64,000 nt of DNA, taken from positions 727,843 to 791,842 of the forward strand of contig NZ_CANKWO010000003.1 in assembly GCF_947487515.1 (NCBI RefSeq), in the 5' to 3' direction. Below, piece after piece: positions 53,383-60,797 of the stretch (position 1 is the first letter of the stretch; the number at the start of each line of letters is the position of its first letter). The notes under the pieces are model-generated. The model saw only the letters and a list, made by a program, of their open reading frames with translations, had not been told where the DNA came from and made no database searches. A program made the translations under genes and the position numbers. This DNA comes from an uncultured Litoreibacter sp. Its GTDB lineage: Bacteria > Pseudomonadota > Alphaproteobacteria > Rhodobacterales > Rhodobacteraceae.

Positions 53383-54000
53383 TTACTCTAATATAATAAT
53401 ATCTTTATTGAGATGTGGTAGGTTGCTCAAACCACGCTGAATTCCGGAAATGAGTCGGTCTCGCTGAGCCGAGGACATTCCTAGGGTATCCACGACGAGC
53501 CGACTAGACGCTGAATTAACAGTTGCATCATGTACCGCCGAGTTAACCAATCCATCAACCATACCATCATTAACACTCAGGATCTCACCAGTCATTTTGT
53601 TGACGAGAGACCCTTTAAGTTGAACACCGGTAGCGCCATCCATTATATCCACGCCTTCTATAATGGATTGCGTCAAAGTTTTCCCACTCGCGGCTTCATA
53701 CCTCGCACTTCCAATCCCTTCAGCCATATCTATCTTTCCGCTCTGCTCGTGGTTTCGGTTGAAATTCTGCACTCGGGCATCGTCAAGATCGTCTACCTTT
53801 GGAGCAACTTTTGGAGAAATTCTAGGCTTTCGCGCAATCCGAACATTCCTGAGGTTCGAACCTAGAGCATTCGGGTCAACCTCAACCTTATACTGGTTCA
53901 ACCGCCGCCGAATGCGCGCCACGCCGTCGGCCCCAGCACGGGTGGCGGCTTCGATCTCGTCGTGCAGGCCTTTGCCGATGCTGGCCAGAACGCCGAGGCT
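53383..54000 (-). pseudogene. Orphan toxin C-terminal module 7 (PD-(D/E)xK-like), no start codon
   Basis: A 205-codon open stretch limited upstream by a TGA at 54001-54003. It begins with part of the common pre-toxin segment (SLGVLASIGKGLHDEIEAA, an internal deletion relative to other copies; then TRAGADGVARIRRRLNQYKV) and then carries a toxin domain related to module 1: GSARYEAASGKTL, EGVDIMDG, VQLKGSLVNK, and an end of the form DIIILE. The spaced Glu, Asp and LKG could be a PD-(D/E)xK nuclease active site, as in CdiA-CT tRNases; this is an inference. Without promoter, start codon or N-terminus it is silent unless recombined into a full-length toxin gene. Confidence 0.75.
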
Positions 54001-54042
54001 TCAGGCGACTGCCTGAGCCTCAGCTCTTCATCATCACCGCCG

Positions 54043-54723
54043 CTAGCCGATCATCCGCACCGCGCGGATCGGGCGGGAAAGGTAATCCATCAGGGTGAAC
54101 TGCTGCAGCTGCGCCAGGAATAGGAAGTGTTCCAGTGCCTTGGTGCGCTTGAGATTTTCCAGCCGGGGGGCGCCGCCCATGGCCAGCGCCGGGAAGAAGC
54201 CATAGCACTCGCCCGGTTCCAGATCGCCCAGCCGTTTGCGGGCGCGGGCAAACAGCGGTTTGTCGGCGTCGTCGTAGGCGTTGTGGGCTTCAAGGCTGGA
54301 TTTTTCACTCAGCATGTAGAACTCAGAGGTAAGGCTGATGGAAGATTTCGTTTTCTTCTCCAAGTGTAACAAATCATCGCAGGTCAATACTCCTCGCAAC
54401 AAACTGATTTCCACCAGTCCATGACGCTCACTCCACACAACCAAATTACCAAAGGCTGAATACGCTATGACGTTGCAGTCATTATGTGAGAAGTCATCGT
54501 CCGCATGAAAAACTTGAGAGAGCAGGCCCTCAAAATCATTTGGGATGCACAGCCTATACAGGCCGTTGTACCAGCCTCCTACGCCATGCTGCTTCCAAAT
54601 GTCGAGCAACAGTTCGGGGAGTTTCGACCTATAAGTTTCAACAGTGTCACCCGAAACCTGCTGCGGCTTTTCGAAAGCCCCGTTTTCTAAAAATATATCT
54701 GCTATGTATTCCGAGTTGTTCAT
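54043..54723 (-). CDS. Tdi-like immunity protein (GAD-like plus DUF1851), module 6
   Basis: A 226-residue protein. The N-terminal part (PELLLDIWKQHGVGGWYNGL, LSQVFHADDDFSHNDCNVIA, YSAFGNLVVWSERHG) is a GAD-related domain, and the C-terminal part (FARARKRLGDLEPGECYGFF, PALAMGGAPRLENLKRTKAL) is DUF1851. This pair of domains is that of Tdi1, the immunity protein of the Agrobacterium type VI DNase Tde1. Its neighbour on the upstream side carries an HxxD Tde-like toxin domain, so the pairing is supported twice. It begins 7 bp after the toxin stop. The GC content rises in its 3' half. Confidence 0.82.
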   Translation of the reverse strand: MNNSEYIADIFLENGAFEKPQQVSGDTVETYRSKLPELLLDIWKQHGVGGWYNGLYRLCIPNDFEGLLSQVFHADDDFSHNDCNVIAYSAFGNLVVWSERHGLVEISLLRGVLTCDDLLHLEKKTKSSISLTSEFYMLSEKSSLEAHNAYDDADKPLFARARKRLGDLEPGECYGFFPALAMGGAPRLENLKRTKALEHFLFLAQLQQFTLMDYLSRPIRAVRMIG

Positions 54724-54730
54724 CTTGCTC

Positions 54731-55659
54731 TCAGCATTTTTTGAGTCTCACATTCGCCTTCACCCCGCCCTGAACCGCATGATCTGCCAGAGCCTCATCC
54801 AGAGTATCTACCCTGTTGCGCCACTGGCTGCCAATCGAGCGGTTCACGGAACTGTTTTGCAGGCCAGAGAGTTCTGATGCATGACCTCCGGCCACGATGT
54901 CGAGGACATGTGTAGCATCTAAGTTTGCCGCTTCTTTCGCTGCAGCCTGCTTAGCTTTCGATGGTGACATGCCCGCAGCTAATAGCTCACGGACCTTACT
55001 GCTAGTCCATTTCGTTCTTGCAGTTGTCTGTGCCCCCCGATCCCGCAGCGCGCCTGTTCCCATCTGCTTCACCATATCCCGACGCTGGATCAGTTCCGCG
55101 ATGTCGGTGTTGTTGATGGCGTCTTCCTGTTCCAGCAGCTGCTCCATGAAATCGCGGTCGGTGACGCCTGCGGGCTTGTTGAAACAAGGGATGTCCCCCG
55201 GCGGATTAATGCGCTTACCGGGCAGACGGCCTTTGCGGGTGATCCTGATATTGCCGTCGCTCATGCCCAGGGTATTCGGATCAACCTCCACCTTATACTG
55301 ATTCAACCGCCGCCGAATGCGCGCGACACCGTCGGCCCCAGCACGGGGGGGGCAGCTTCTAGTTCATCGTGTAAACCCTTGCCGATTTTAGCCAATGCTG
55401 TGATGGCTTTGCGGAACGCGTCGAGGATATCCGCCAGCACGTCGAGGCTTGCCGCCTTCCTAGCCATGCCCCGTAGCTTGGCGATGAACGCAACGAACCG
55501 CCCCCCCAGAAGCGCCCCGCCGGCCCCCGTTAGGGCCGCGATGACGGCCAAAACTATCTCGATCAGCACCTCGGGCAGGATGAAACCGGTGACGACGCCG
55601 ACCATCTCGGACCAGAAGTTCGGCACCATGTTCATCGCCACCGACATGATGACGTGGAA
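54731..55659 (-). pseudogene. Orphan toxin module 6: Tde-like (HxxD, Ntox15) DNase, frameshifted
   Basis: Pre-toxin part (55303-55647, beginning MSVAMNMVPNFWSEMVGVVT) and toxin part (54731-55306) lie in different frames. The shift is at the G8 tract 55345-55352, where other copies read GGGTGG, two bases shorter. After the NQYKVEVDPNTLG junction the toxin domain shows a HVLD (HxxD) motif in DATHVLDIVAGGHASELSG, followed by NSSVNRSIGSQWRNRVDTLD, the signature of Ntox15/Tde DNases. Immunity is supplied by the next gene. The shift could be mutation, sequencing error, or phase variation. No good ribosome site precedes the first ATG. Confidence 0.82.
55345..55352. repeat. G8 homopolymer at toxin frameshift
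   Basis: Eight consecutive G residues (plus strand) stand where other copies of the pre-toxin segment have GGGTGG. Such tracts can change length by slippage, so this is both the cause of the module 6 frameshift and a possible on/off switch. Confidence 0.7.
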
Positions 55660-55685
55660 CAGGTTTTAGAAAGACCTCTTCTCTC

Positions 55686-56018
55686 CTAAAAGAAGAAATG
55701 AAGACTGGTTCCAGCTTTTTGGGCGAATTCCGCTTGTGCTATAATTTTTGAAAACACCTCTAGTTGGGTTCTGTTAAAAAACTCAACCGACAAATTTTCA
55801 CAAACCTTCAATCCGCGCGGATCGGAAATCACTTCATCTTCATAATCGTCAATGTTCACGTTTGCTAACTTGTTCACCTGTTCGATGAAGCCAGAGCTAA
55901 AGAGTACATTAAATTCTTGCTCAGACAAAAGCATATCCAAGGTATCAGTTTCTTGTTCTTGTCCAAGATCAAGCCGCTCGGCGGCTAGAGGGGAGGTCGG
56001 CACAGATATCGTTTTCAT
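55686..56018 (-). CDS. Orphan predicted immunity protein
   Basis: A 110-residue protein starting at the ATG at 56016-56018 (MKTISVPTSPLAAERLDLGQ). It is acidic (LGQEQETDTLDMLLSEQEFN, NIDDYEDEVISDP) and predicted cytoplasmic. No toxin domain lies directly upstream; the gene before it is the module 5 immunity gene. It is likely an immunity gene retained after loss of its toxin, protecting against kin still carrying that toxin. I recognise no family. Confidence 0.5.
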   Translation of the reverse strand: MKTISVPTSPLAAERLDLGQEQETDTLDMLLSEQEFNVLFSSGFIEQVNKLANVNIDDYEDEVISDPRGLKVCENLSVEFFNRTQLEVFSKIIAQAEFAQKAGTSLHFFF

Positions 56019-56086
56019 GGGTTCATTCAATTACAAAGTGAGTAACTTGGTTGTAGTCTGCCTAAGTTCTTCCAACTTGTCTTTCG

Positions 56087-56419
56087 TCAGTCAAACGAAC
56101 TTTCTGTAGGAGCAAACATGACCGTCTCGCCATTAAGCAACATCGCAGCCTCATGAGTACGTGATACTTTTCCGAGTAAAAGATTAAGAAAGGCATATTC
56201 GTTACGAATATCAAATTTGTTCACTCTAAAAAACACTCTGGATACGATATTAATTTTTATGCCTACCTCTCCGAGCACTTCGGAGTCAAAGCGACCTGGA
56301 GGGTGGACTTTAGTCCAACTCTCGTTCGCTGCGAATTTTTCGCCCTTAGTCTCTTTCACTAATAGCGTGTGAAGATCAACTGCGGGCATGTCTGTATATA
56401 ATGTGATATCAAGAGACAT
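56087..56419 (-). CDS. Immunity protein, module 5 (CdiA_C nuclease partner)
   Basis: A 110-residue protein beginning MSLDITLYTDMPAVDLHTLL. Its ribosome site GGAGG lies inside the last codons of the module 5 toxin frame, and its ATG is 1 bp after the toxin stop, so the two were translationally coupled. A decayed paralogue lies at 57518-57826. The gene is intact although its toxin carries two stop codons, as expected if immunity is kept against neighbours. No named family recognised. Confidence 0.65.
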   Translation of the reverse strand: MSLDITLYTDMPAVDLHTLLVKETKGEKFAANESWTKVHPPGRFDSEVLGEVGIKINIVSRVFFRVNKFDIRNEYAFLNLLLGKVSRTHEAAMLLNGETVMFAPTESSFD

Positions 56420-56420
56420 T

Positions 56421-57335
56421 TTATAGTCCTCCTATAGAACCATCAGGTCGTATTATTATTACATCTTTACGCCCTTCAATGGGCCAAGTTGAAAATTGGT
56501 CATTAAGTGCTTTCAGATCGACCGCGCTATCTTGTAAATTTATCACCACTCGCTCTGTTTGTCTTTCAAGTATCTTCTTTTCTACGCTACTCCAAATGCT
56601 TCTTGGGTTATTCGTAGAAGGAGCAATGTTATCTTAAACGTCACCGTTTGTTTTGTAGTCCGAGTTTTAAAGGCCAAGGATATTGGGATTTTGTTCTACG
56701 TCGTAGTCCTCAGCAGCGAGGATGTCCGCAGCGTCATTTTCACGTTTCAAGGATCTACGAGTGTCGGCATCTTCTTTTGCTCCAATACGGGTGCGTTTTC
56801 CGTGAGGCTTGCTCTTTCGACGAATTTTTATATTTCCGCCATTCGCTCCCAACGTGTTCGGATCAATCTCGACCTTATACTGATTCAACCGCCGCCGAAT
56901 GCGCGCGACACCGTCGGCCCCAGCACGGGTGGCAGCTTCTAGTTCGTCGTGCAAACCCTTGCCGATTTTAGCCAATGCTGTGATGGCTTTGCGGAATGCG
57001 TCGAGGATATCCGCCAGCACGCTGAGGCTTGCCGCCTTCCTAGCCATGCCCCGCAGCTTGCCGATGAACGCAACAAACCGCCCCGCCAGAAGCGCCACGC
57101 CGGCCCCCGTTAGGGCCGCGATGACGGCCAAAACTATCTCGATCAGCACCTCGGGCAGGATGAAACCGGTGACCACGCCGACCATTTCGGACCAGAAGTT
57201 CGGCACCATGTTCATCGCCACCGACATGATGACGTGGAAGACGTTCTCGAAGGCCGAGGTCTCGCTGGCGATGAGCACCATGCGCTCGATCCAGTCTTGG
57301 CCGTTGTCGATCAACTGCGCGAAGAGACTGCCCAA
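56421..57335 (-). pseudogene. Orphan toxin module 5: CdiA_C-type nuclease with two in-frame stops
   Basis: The frame opens with the full pre-toxin segment (GSLFAQLIDNGQDWIERMVL at the TTG of the repeat border), passes the junction NQYKVEIDPNTLGANGG, and enters a toxin domain with ENDAADILAAEDYDVEQNP. TAA stops then interrupt at ILGL*NSDYK and NGDV*DNIAP, after which the same frame continues for about 70 codons (APSTNNPRSIWSSVEKKILE, VVINLQDSAVDLKALNDQF, IIIRPDGSIGGL) to a final stop. These blocks match the CdiA C-terminal nuclease domain (toxins that cut tRNA or RNA). Two point mutations have killed it while the reading frame is otherwise kept. Confidence 0.85.
57010..57335. repeat. 326-bp perfect repeat, copy A
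   Basis: By eye this stretch is identical, base for base, to 61426-61751. It covers the pre-toxin region from the TTG border to the middle of the helical part of module 5. Its left portion continues into the less exact common segment shared by all modules. Identity over 326 bp implies recent duplication or gene conversion. Confidence 0.92.
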
Positions 57336-57517
57336 CTCTCCTTTTTAAAAGGTGTGGTGCTATCACACACATCTTACGGTTGCTCTGAAATTGGAATTCA
57401 GCAGCAGGGTTGATGCAAAATCGGTTCACGACTCATGGGGAAAACTCAAAATTCACCCGCCGCGTAGTTTATGAAACCTACCGCGTCGACCGTCAAAGGA
57501 TGAAAATCCATCTTGGC

Positions 57518-57826
57518 CTACACCACGATCTTCTCACCATTGAGTAGCATGCAGGCTTGATGGCTCATGTCTATTTCTGCCAAAAGTGCATTAAGAAAAG
57601 CGAGCTCTTCTGTGTAGGCTTCTTTTTTAAGGCGAAACATCGCTCTCGATTTAACCTTCAATTCAATTCCTTCGTCAGGAAGTATGCCTTAATCAAAGGG
57701 GCCGGGTGGAAAAGCTTTTTACCAGTCTTGGTGTTCCGCGAACGCAGAGTGTTTAAGCCGCTGCTCTAAAAGCGCTTGGAGCGCTTTATCATCAATATTC
57801 GTGTATAGTGTTACGTCTAGCGACAT
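57518..57826 (-). pseudogene. Decayed immunity gene, paralogue of module 5 immunity
   Basis: Reading the frame that starts with ATG at 57824-57826 gives MSLDVTLYTNIDDKALQALL, then two in-frame stops (after AEHQDW and PPGPFD), then an intact tail (LKVKSRAMFRLKKEAYTEEL, AFLNALLAEI, ACMLLNGEKIVV) to a stop at 57518. This aligns over its full length with the immunity protein at 56087-56419 (MSLDITLYT, FRVNKFDIRNEYAFLNLLLG, AMLLNGETVMF). It is a dead duplicate; the remainder of 57336-57907 holds nothing else I can support. Confidence 0.82.
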
Positions 57827-57907
57827 TTCAAAGCTCTCGATAGTTCACGACTAGGCGAGTATCCCATCAGTATTTGGTGCAAAGCCGAGTATCTATTTGA
57901 GAATAAC

Positions 57908-58243
57908 TCAACTCATCTGGCGAATGGTTACGTTTTTCACGCGGAATTCGATCGTCCGTTCTCCGCCAAAGAATTGCTCTAACTTTTGCTTTAACTCTTC
58001 ACCTCTGGCTTTGAAGTTCAAAACCTCTCCCTCAGAGTCAAATCCTGAGTGTGGAGGGTACTCTGAGTTGTAAGTGCTTTCGAAGATATCACCCCAAGCT
58101 TCGATTTCGTCAGCTAGATTTTTAGGAAGCCCAAACGAATGTGCAACAGCGTTCTTGAGGCCACCATCTGTCCCAACACTCCACAATGGGAAGCAAGCAT
58201 ATTCAGGAGATAGTCTAAAAATATTTGCGTCAGTTAAAGTCAC
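57908..58243 (-). CDS. Orphan predicted immunity protein
   Basis: A 111-residue protein (MTLTDANIFRLSPEYACFPL, AHSFGLPKNLADEIEAWGDI, YPPHSGFDSEGEVLNFKARG). It begins immediately after the stop of the 58244 gene, so the two are coupled. Predicted cytoplasmic. No cognate toxin domain lies next to it. The amphipathic, acidic character fits an immunity protein but I recognise no family. Confidence 0.5.
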   Translation of the reverse strand: MTLTDANIFRLSPEYACFPLWSVGTDGGLKNAVAHSFGLPKNLADEIEAWGDIFESTYNSEYPPHSGFDSEGEVLNFKARGEELKQKLEQFFGGERTIEFRVKNVTIRQMS

Positions 58244-58639
58244 TTAATCCCACATTATCCAGTCATGTCGTTCCAAGAGGTTTCCAGACCCAAGGTAATA
58301 AATTAAGATTTCGCAGACCCGCGCGGGATCATTGCAGACAACATCAGTAGGCCACAGATCACCGTTAATTTCGATCGTTGGCGGAATTTCGACGGCGTCA
58401 ATTTTCTTCTGGAGGTGTGCTGTAAAGCTACCCAGCTCGTCACCGCCACCATCGAAAATCGCCAACACAAAATTGCGCCCATTTGTTCGCGCCCACAGTC
58501 TTTCGTTTTCTCCCGGCGCAAGCGCTATGTCTCCACCTACTTCTACCAGAGTAGAGATGGCACGTTCAATATCCACTCCCTTTGGCTCAGATATCGTGTA
58601 GCGCTTGACGGAATTGAGTGGTGAGACTGTTAATTTCAT
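58244..58639 (-). CDS. Orphan predicted immunity protein
   Basis: A 131-residue protein (MKLTVSPLNSVKRYTISEPK, GGDIALAPGENERLWARTNG, FVLAIFDGGGDELGSFTAHL, NDPARVCEILIYYLGSGN). The strand-rich pattern and late aromatic ending (WIMWD) recall Imm1-like immunity proteins, but the match is not firm. It lies between the module 4 immunity gene and the 57908 gene with no toxin of its own, so it appears to be part of an immunity bank. Confidence 0.5.
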   Translation of the reverse strand: MKLTVSPLNSVKRYTISEPKGVDIERAISTLVEVGGDIALAPGENERLWARTNGRNFVLAIFDGGGDELGSFTAHLQKKIDAVEIPPTIEINGDLWPTDVVCNDPARVCEILIYYLGSGNLLERHDWIMWD

Positions 58640-58670
58640 TTTTGCTTTCAGAATGCGTCTGAGGAAAAAA

Positions 58671-58883
58671 CTAGCCCTTAGGTTTGAATTTTAGACGGTA
58701 CAACACTCCTTTCATTGGGGTTGATACGACAACAGACCCAGCTGCGTCATTTCTATGGACACTCAAAATCTCCCCCGTTTCAGGGTGCTTCAAGGACACG
58801 TAACCTGTTTCTTTTTGCTCACTGATTGCCGGAATATACAATTCTTCAATCAATCGAAGCTCAGCTTTCAAACTACTGCTCAT
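58671..58883 (-). CDS. Predicted immunity protein, module 4
   Basis: A short 70-residue protein (MSSSLKAELRLIEELYIPAI, TGYVSLKHPETGEILSVHRN). It starts 3 bp after the module 4 toxin stop, with the same spacing as other pairs. Small size and an N-terminal helix followed by a beta-rich part are typical of inhibitors that plug a toxin active site. No family recognised. Confidence 0.55.
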   Translation of the reverse strand: MSSSLKAELRLIEELYIPAISEQKETGYVSLKHPETGEILSVHRNDAAGSVVVSTPMKGVLYRLKFKPKG

Positions 58884-58886
58884 TCT

Positions 58887-59704
58887 CTAGTACCCATTAT
58901 TTTTTATATGCGTGATTTCTCGAGTCATTTCCGATATTTCGTCCAAAGTAACACCAAACTCTCTGGCGTTCTCGATGACGAACTCTCGCGCTTCGATCTC
59001 CATAGCGTCTATGTTCATTGAGCTTACTCTGCCCGAAGTCTGTTGTCGAACATGGGCGAGTTCTTCGGCTAAAATTCGAGGGTTGTCTTTATAGGCTTCT
59101 CGAATCAATACATTGTCACCGATCGTTGCGGCATGTATGTCTGCTGGGTCCATTCCCATTTGACGTGCATTGTAATCCAGAAGGCGTTTAATTTCTGGAT
59201 CAGAGTCGGTTACAATTTCGGCTCCTTCTTCTGCAATCTGTTTGCGAATGTTCTGCAATCCTTCGGCTCTAGTTGCAGCTTTTCTTCCTACGACGATGTC
59301 GGGGCCATTCTTCTGTGTCGTCTTCGGATCAATCTCGACTTTATACTGGTTCAACCGCTGCCGGATACGCGCCACACCGTCGGCTCCGGCGCGGGTCAAT
59401 GCTTCGATTTCAACGTGCAGACCTTTGCCGATCTTGGCGAGAGCCGTAATCGCGGTGCGGAAGGCGTCTAGGATATCAGCCAAAACACCGAGGCTTTTGG
59501 CCTTCACCGCCAAGCCGCGCAGCTTACCGATAAACGCCGCAAATCGCCCCACCAGAAGAGCCACGCCAGCCCCTGTCAGGGCAGCAATCACCGCGAGGAC
59601 GATTTCGATCAGCACCTCGGGTAGGATGAAGCCGGTGACGACGCCGACCATTTCGGACCAGAAGTTCGGCACCATGTTCATCGCCACCGACATGATGACG
59701 TGGA
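58887..59704 (-). CDS. Orphan toxin module 4: zincin-like domain with EELAH
   Basis: An open frame that gives 268 residues from the first ATG (59693). Pre-toxin part 1-120 (MSVAMNMVPNFWSEMVGVVT to RIRQRLNQYKVEIDP), here more diverged at nucleotide level than in modules 3 and 5, then toxin 125-268. The toxin has NPRILAEELAHVRQQTSG followed by AMEIEAREFVIENAREFG. In zinc metallopeptidases of polymorphic toxins the motif is HELxH with a later Glu; here the first His is replaced by Glu (EELAH), with MEIEA as candidate third ligand. It may be an inactive or variant zincin. Homology with the other modules stops near 59704; no clear ribosome site precedes it. Confidence 0.68.
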
Positions 59705-59833
59705 GGATGGGCTTATGGGCTAGACACCTTCGCTACTTTCCAATGCATCACGAAGCTGTTCTATCCTTACATCACTGCCTTCGACTCCGTTTTCGAGTGT
59801 CAAATTATGGCGGTTCTTGACGGTCCGGTAAGC

Positions 59834-60235
59834 TTAGCTGCTTTGAGTAGAAATGTACCGTAGGTGAGCGTCATCTATGCCTTTCAGTGTCGCTACAGCC
59901 TTCCCCCCAGCCGCTTTCCACAGTTCCGCGTTACTCGGATCAGACAAGATTTGCGCCTCTAAGGCACTTACCAAATACTTTGAAAAGTCGTTAAACGACA
60001 CGCGAACCTCTTGGTTGTTTGCATAAGTCCAGACCTCAATGTAGCTGAAACGTTCGGGTGGACCACCTTCCTCTTCGACTAGATCGTTGGGAAAGTCGCA
60101 AGTCTTATCTTCAGGATTATAACCCCACCCTTCTGCGAAAGAGGATAGTGCTTTGACAAAACTGGCATCCGTTAGAACGTTGAAAAAGGCTTCAACGGGG
60201 TAAAGGTCATCGGGCAGTGAAAGTCGCTGTTTCAT
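59834..60235 (-). CDS. CdiI-like ribonuclease-toxin immunity protein (orphan)
   Basis: A 133-residue protein from the ATG at 60233-60235 (MKQRLSLPDDLYPVEAFFNV). The blocks FFNVLTDASFVKALSSFAEG, WGYNPEDKTCDFPNDLVEEE and EVRVSFNDFSKYLVSALEAQ resemble the immunity proteins annotated as ribonuclease-toxin CdiI. No matching toxin is left upstream; 60236-60581 has no readable toxin. It would protect against a nuclease toxin carried by relatives. Confidence 0.62.
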   Translation of the reverse strand: MKQRLSLPDDLYPVEAFFNVLTDASFVKALSSFAEGWGYNPEDKTCDFPNDLVEEEGGPPERFSYIEVWTYANNQEVRVSFNDFSKYLVSALEAQILSDPSNAELWKAAGGKAVATLKGIDDAHLRYISTQSS

Positions 60236-60581
60236 GGGTTGAGATCCGGTAAGAATGATATGCCAACCCCAACACATCGAAGATATGCACAAAGCCATGG
60301 CGCAACTAACGGATCAAAGAGCAAGGCGGTGGGCGACGATGGTTTGCCTTGCTACCCGCAAGGCAGCCAAAGATCGCTGCTGCTGTTGTTCTATCAAAAA
60401 CCTTCAACAACTGCTTTGATTTTGGACGAGGTTTGTGATGGTGGGAAATGGAGGCTGCGGCCTATGCTCCACAATCGTGGCCTTCTGGATGGGGTTGTGT
60501 GAAAAATAGACGGTCGTTTACTTGTTCAGCTTACATGAAGGCGGACACAAACCTACCAAAACCGACTATTTTGAAACTATA
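60236..60581. other. 346-bp stretch between immunity genes, no supported gene
   Basis: Neither strand shows a recognisable protein. An open frame on the plus strand (60239-60502) is opposite to the array direction and has no clear family. An imperfect GCAAGGC/GCCTTGC inverted pair occurs near 60330-60372. The stretch may be the decayed toxin that once preceded the CdiI-like gene, or an insertion scar. Confidence 0.5.
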
Positions 60582-60797
60582 TTATGGGATCTTATTACTT
60601 ATATATTTATCTTCATCATTACGGGTAACAAACCCTTCTTCCTCAAGCTCTTTGAGGTATGACATCAATGTATATCCTTCACGAAAATCGCCCCTCGGCA
60701 CCCGAAGTTTTCGCTCCATAGCATACCAACCTATAGGCTCGTTTTCGACAATGAGCTTTAATATTTCGATTCGAACTTTATCTGGCTCAGCAATCAT
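60582..60797 (-). CDS. Predicted immunity protein, module 3 (winged-helix-like)
   Basis: A 71-residue protein (MIAEPDKVRIEILKLIVENE, YAMERKLRVPRGDFREGYTL, MSYLKELEEEGFVTRNDEDK). The pattern of helices and a short wing resembles a winged-helix DNA-binding domain, which is unusual for an immunity protein. It begins directly after the module 3 toxin stop (TGA then ATG), so its place identifies it as the partner. It might block the toxin by mimicry or act as a repressor. Confidence 0.6.
   Translation of the reverse strand: MIAEPDKVRIEILKLIVENEPIGWYAMERKLRVPRGDFREGYTLMSYLKELEEEGFVTRNDEDKYISNKIP

Noticed and set aside
60239..60502. Possible transposase-like frame on the plus strand in the toxin array
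   Set aside because: No DDE or other transposase motif can be placed and no terminal inverted repeats were found.
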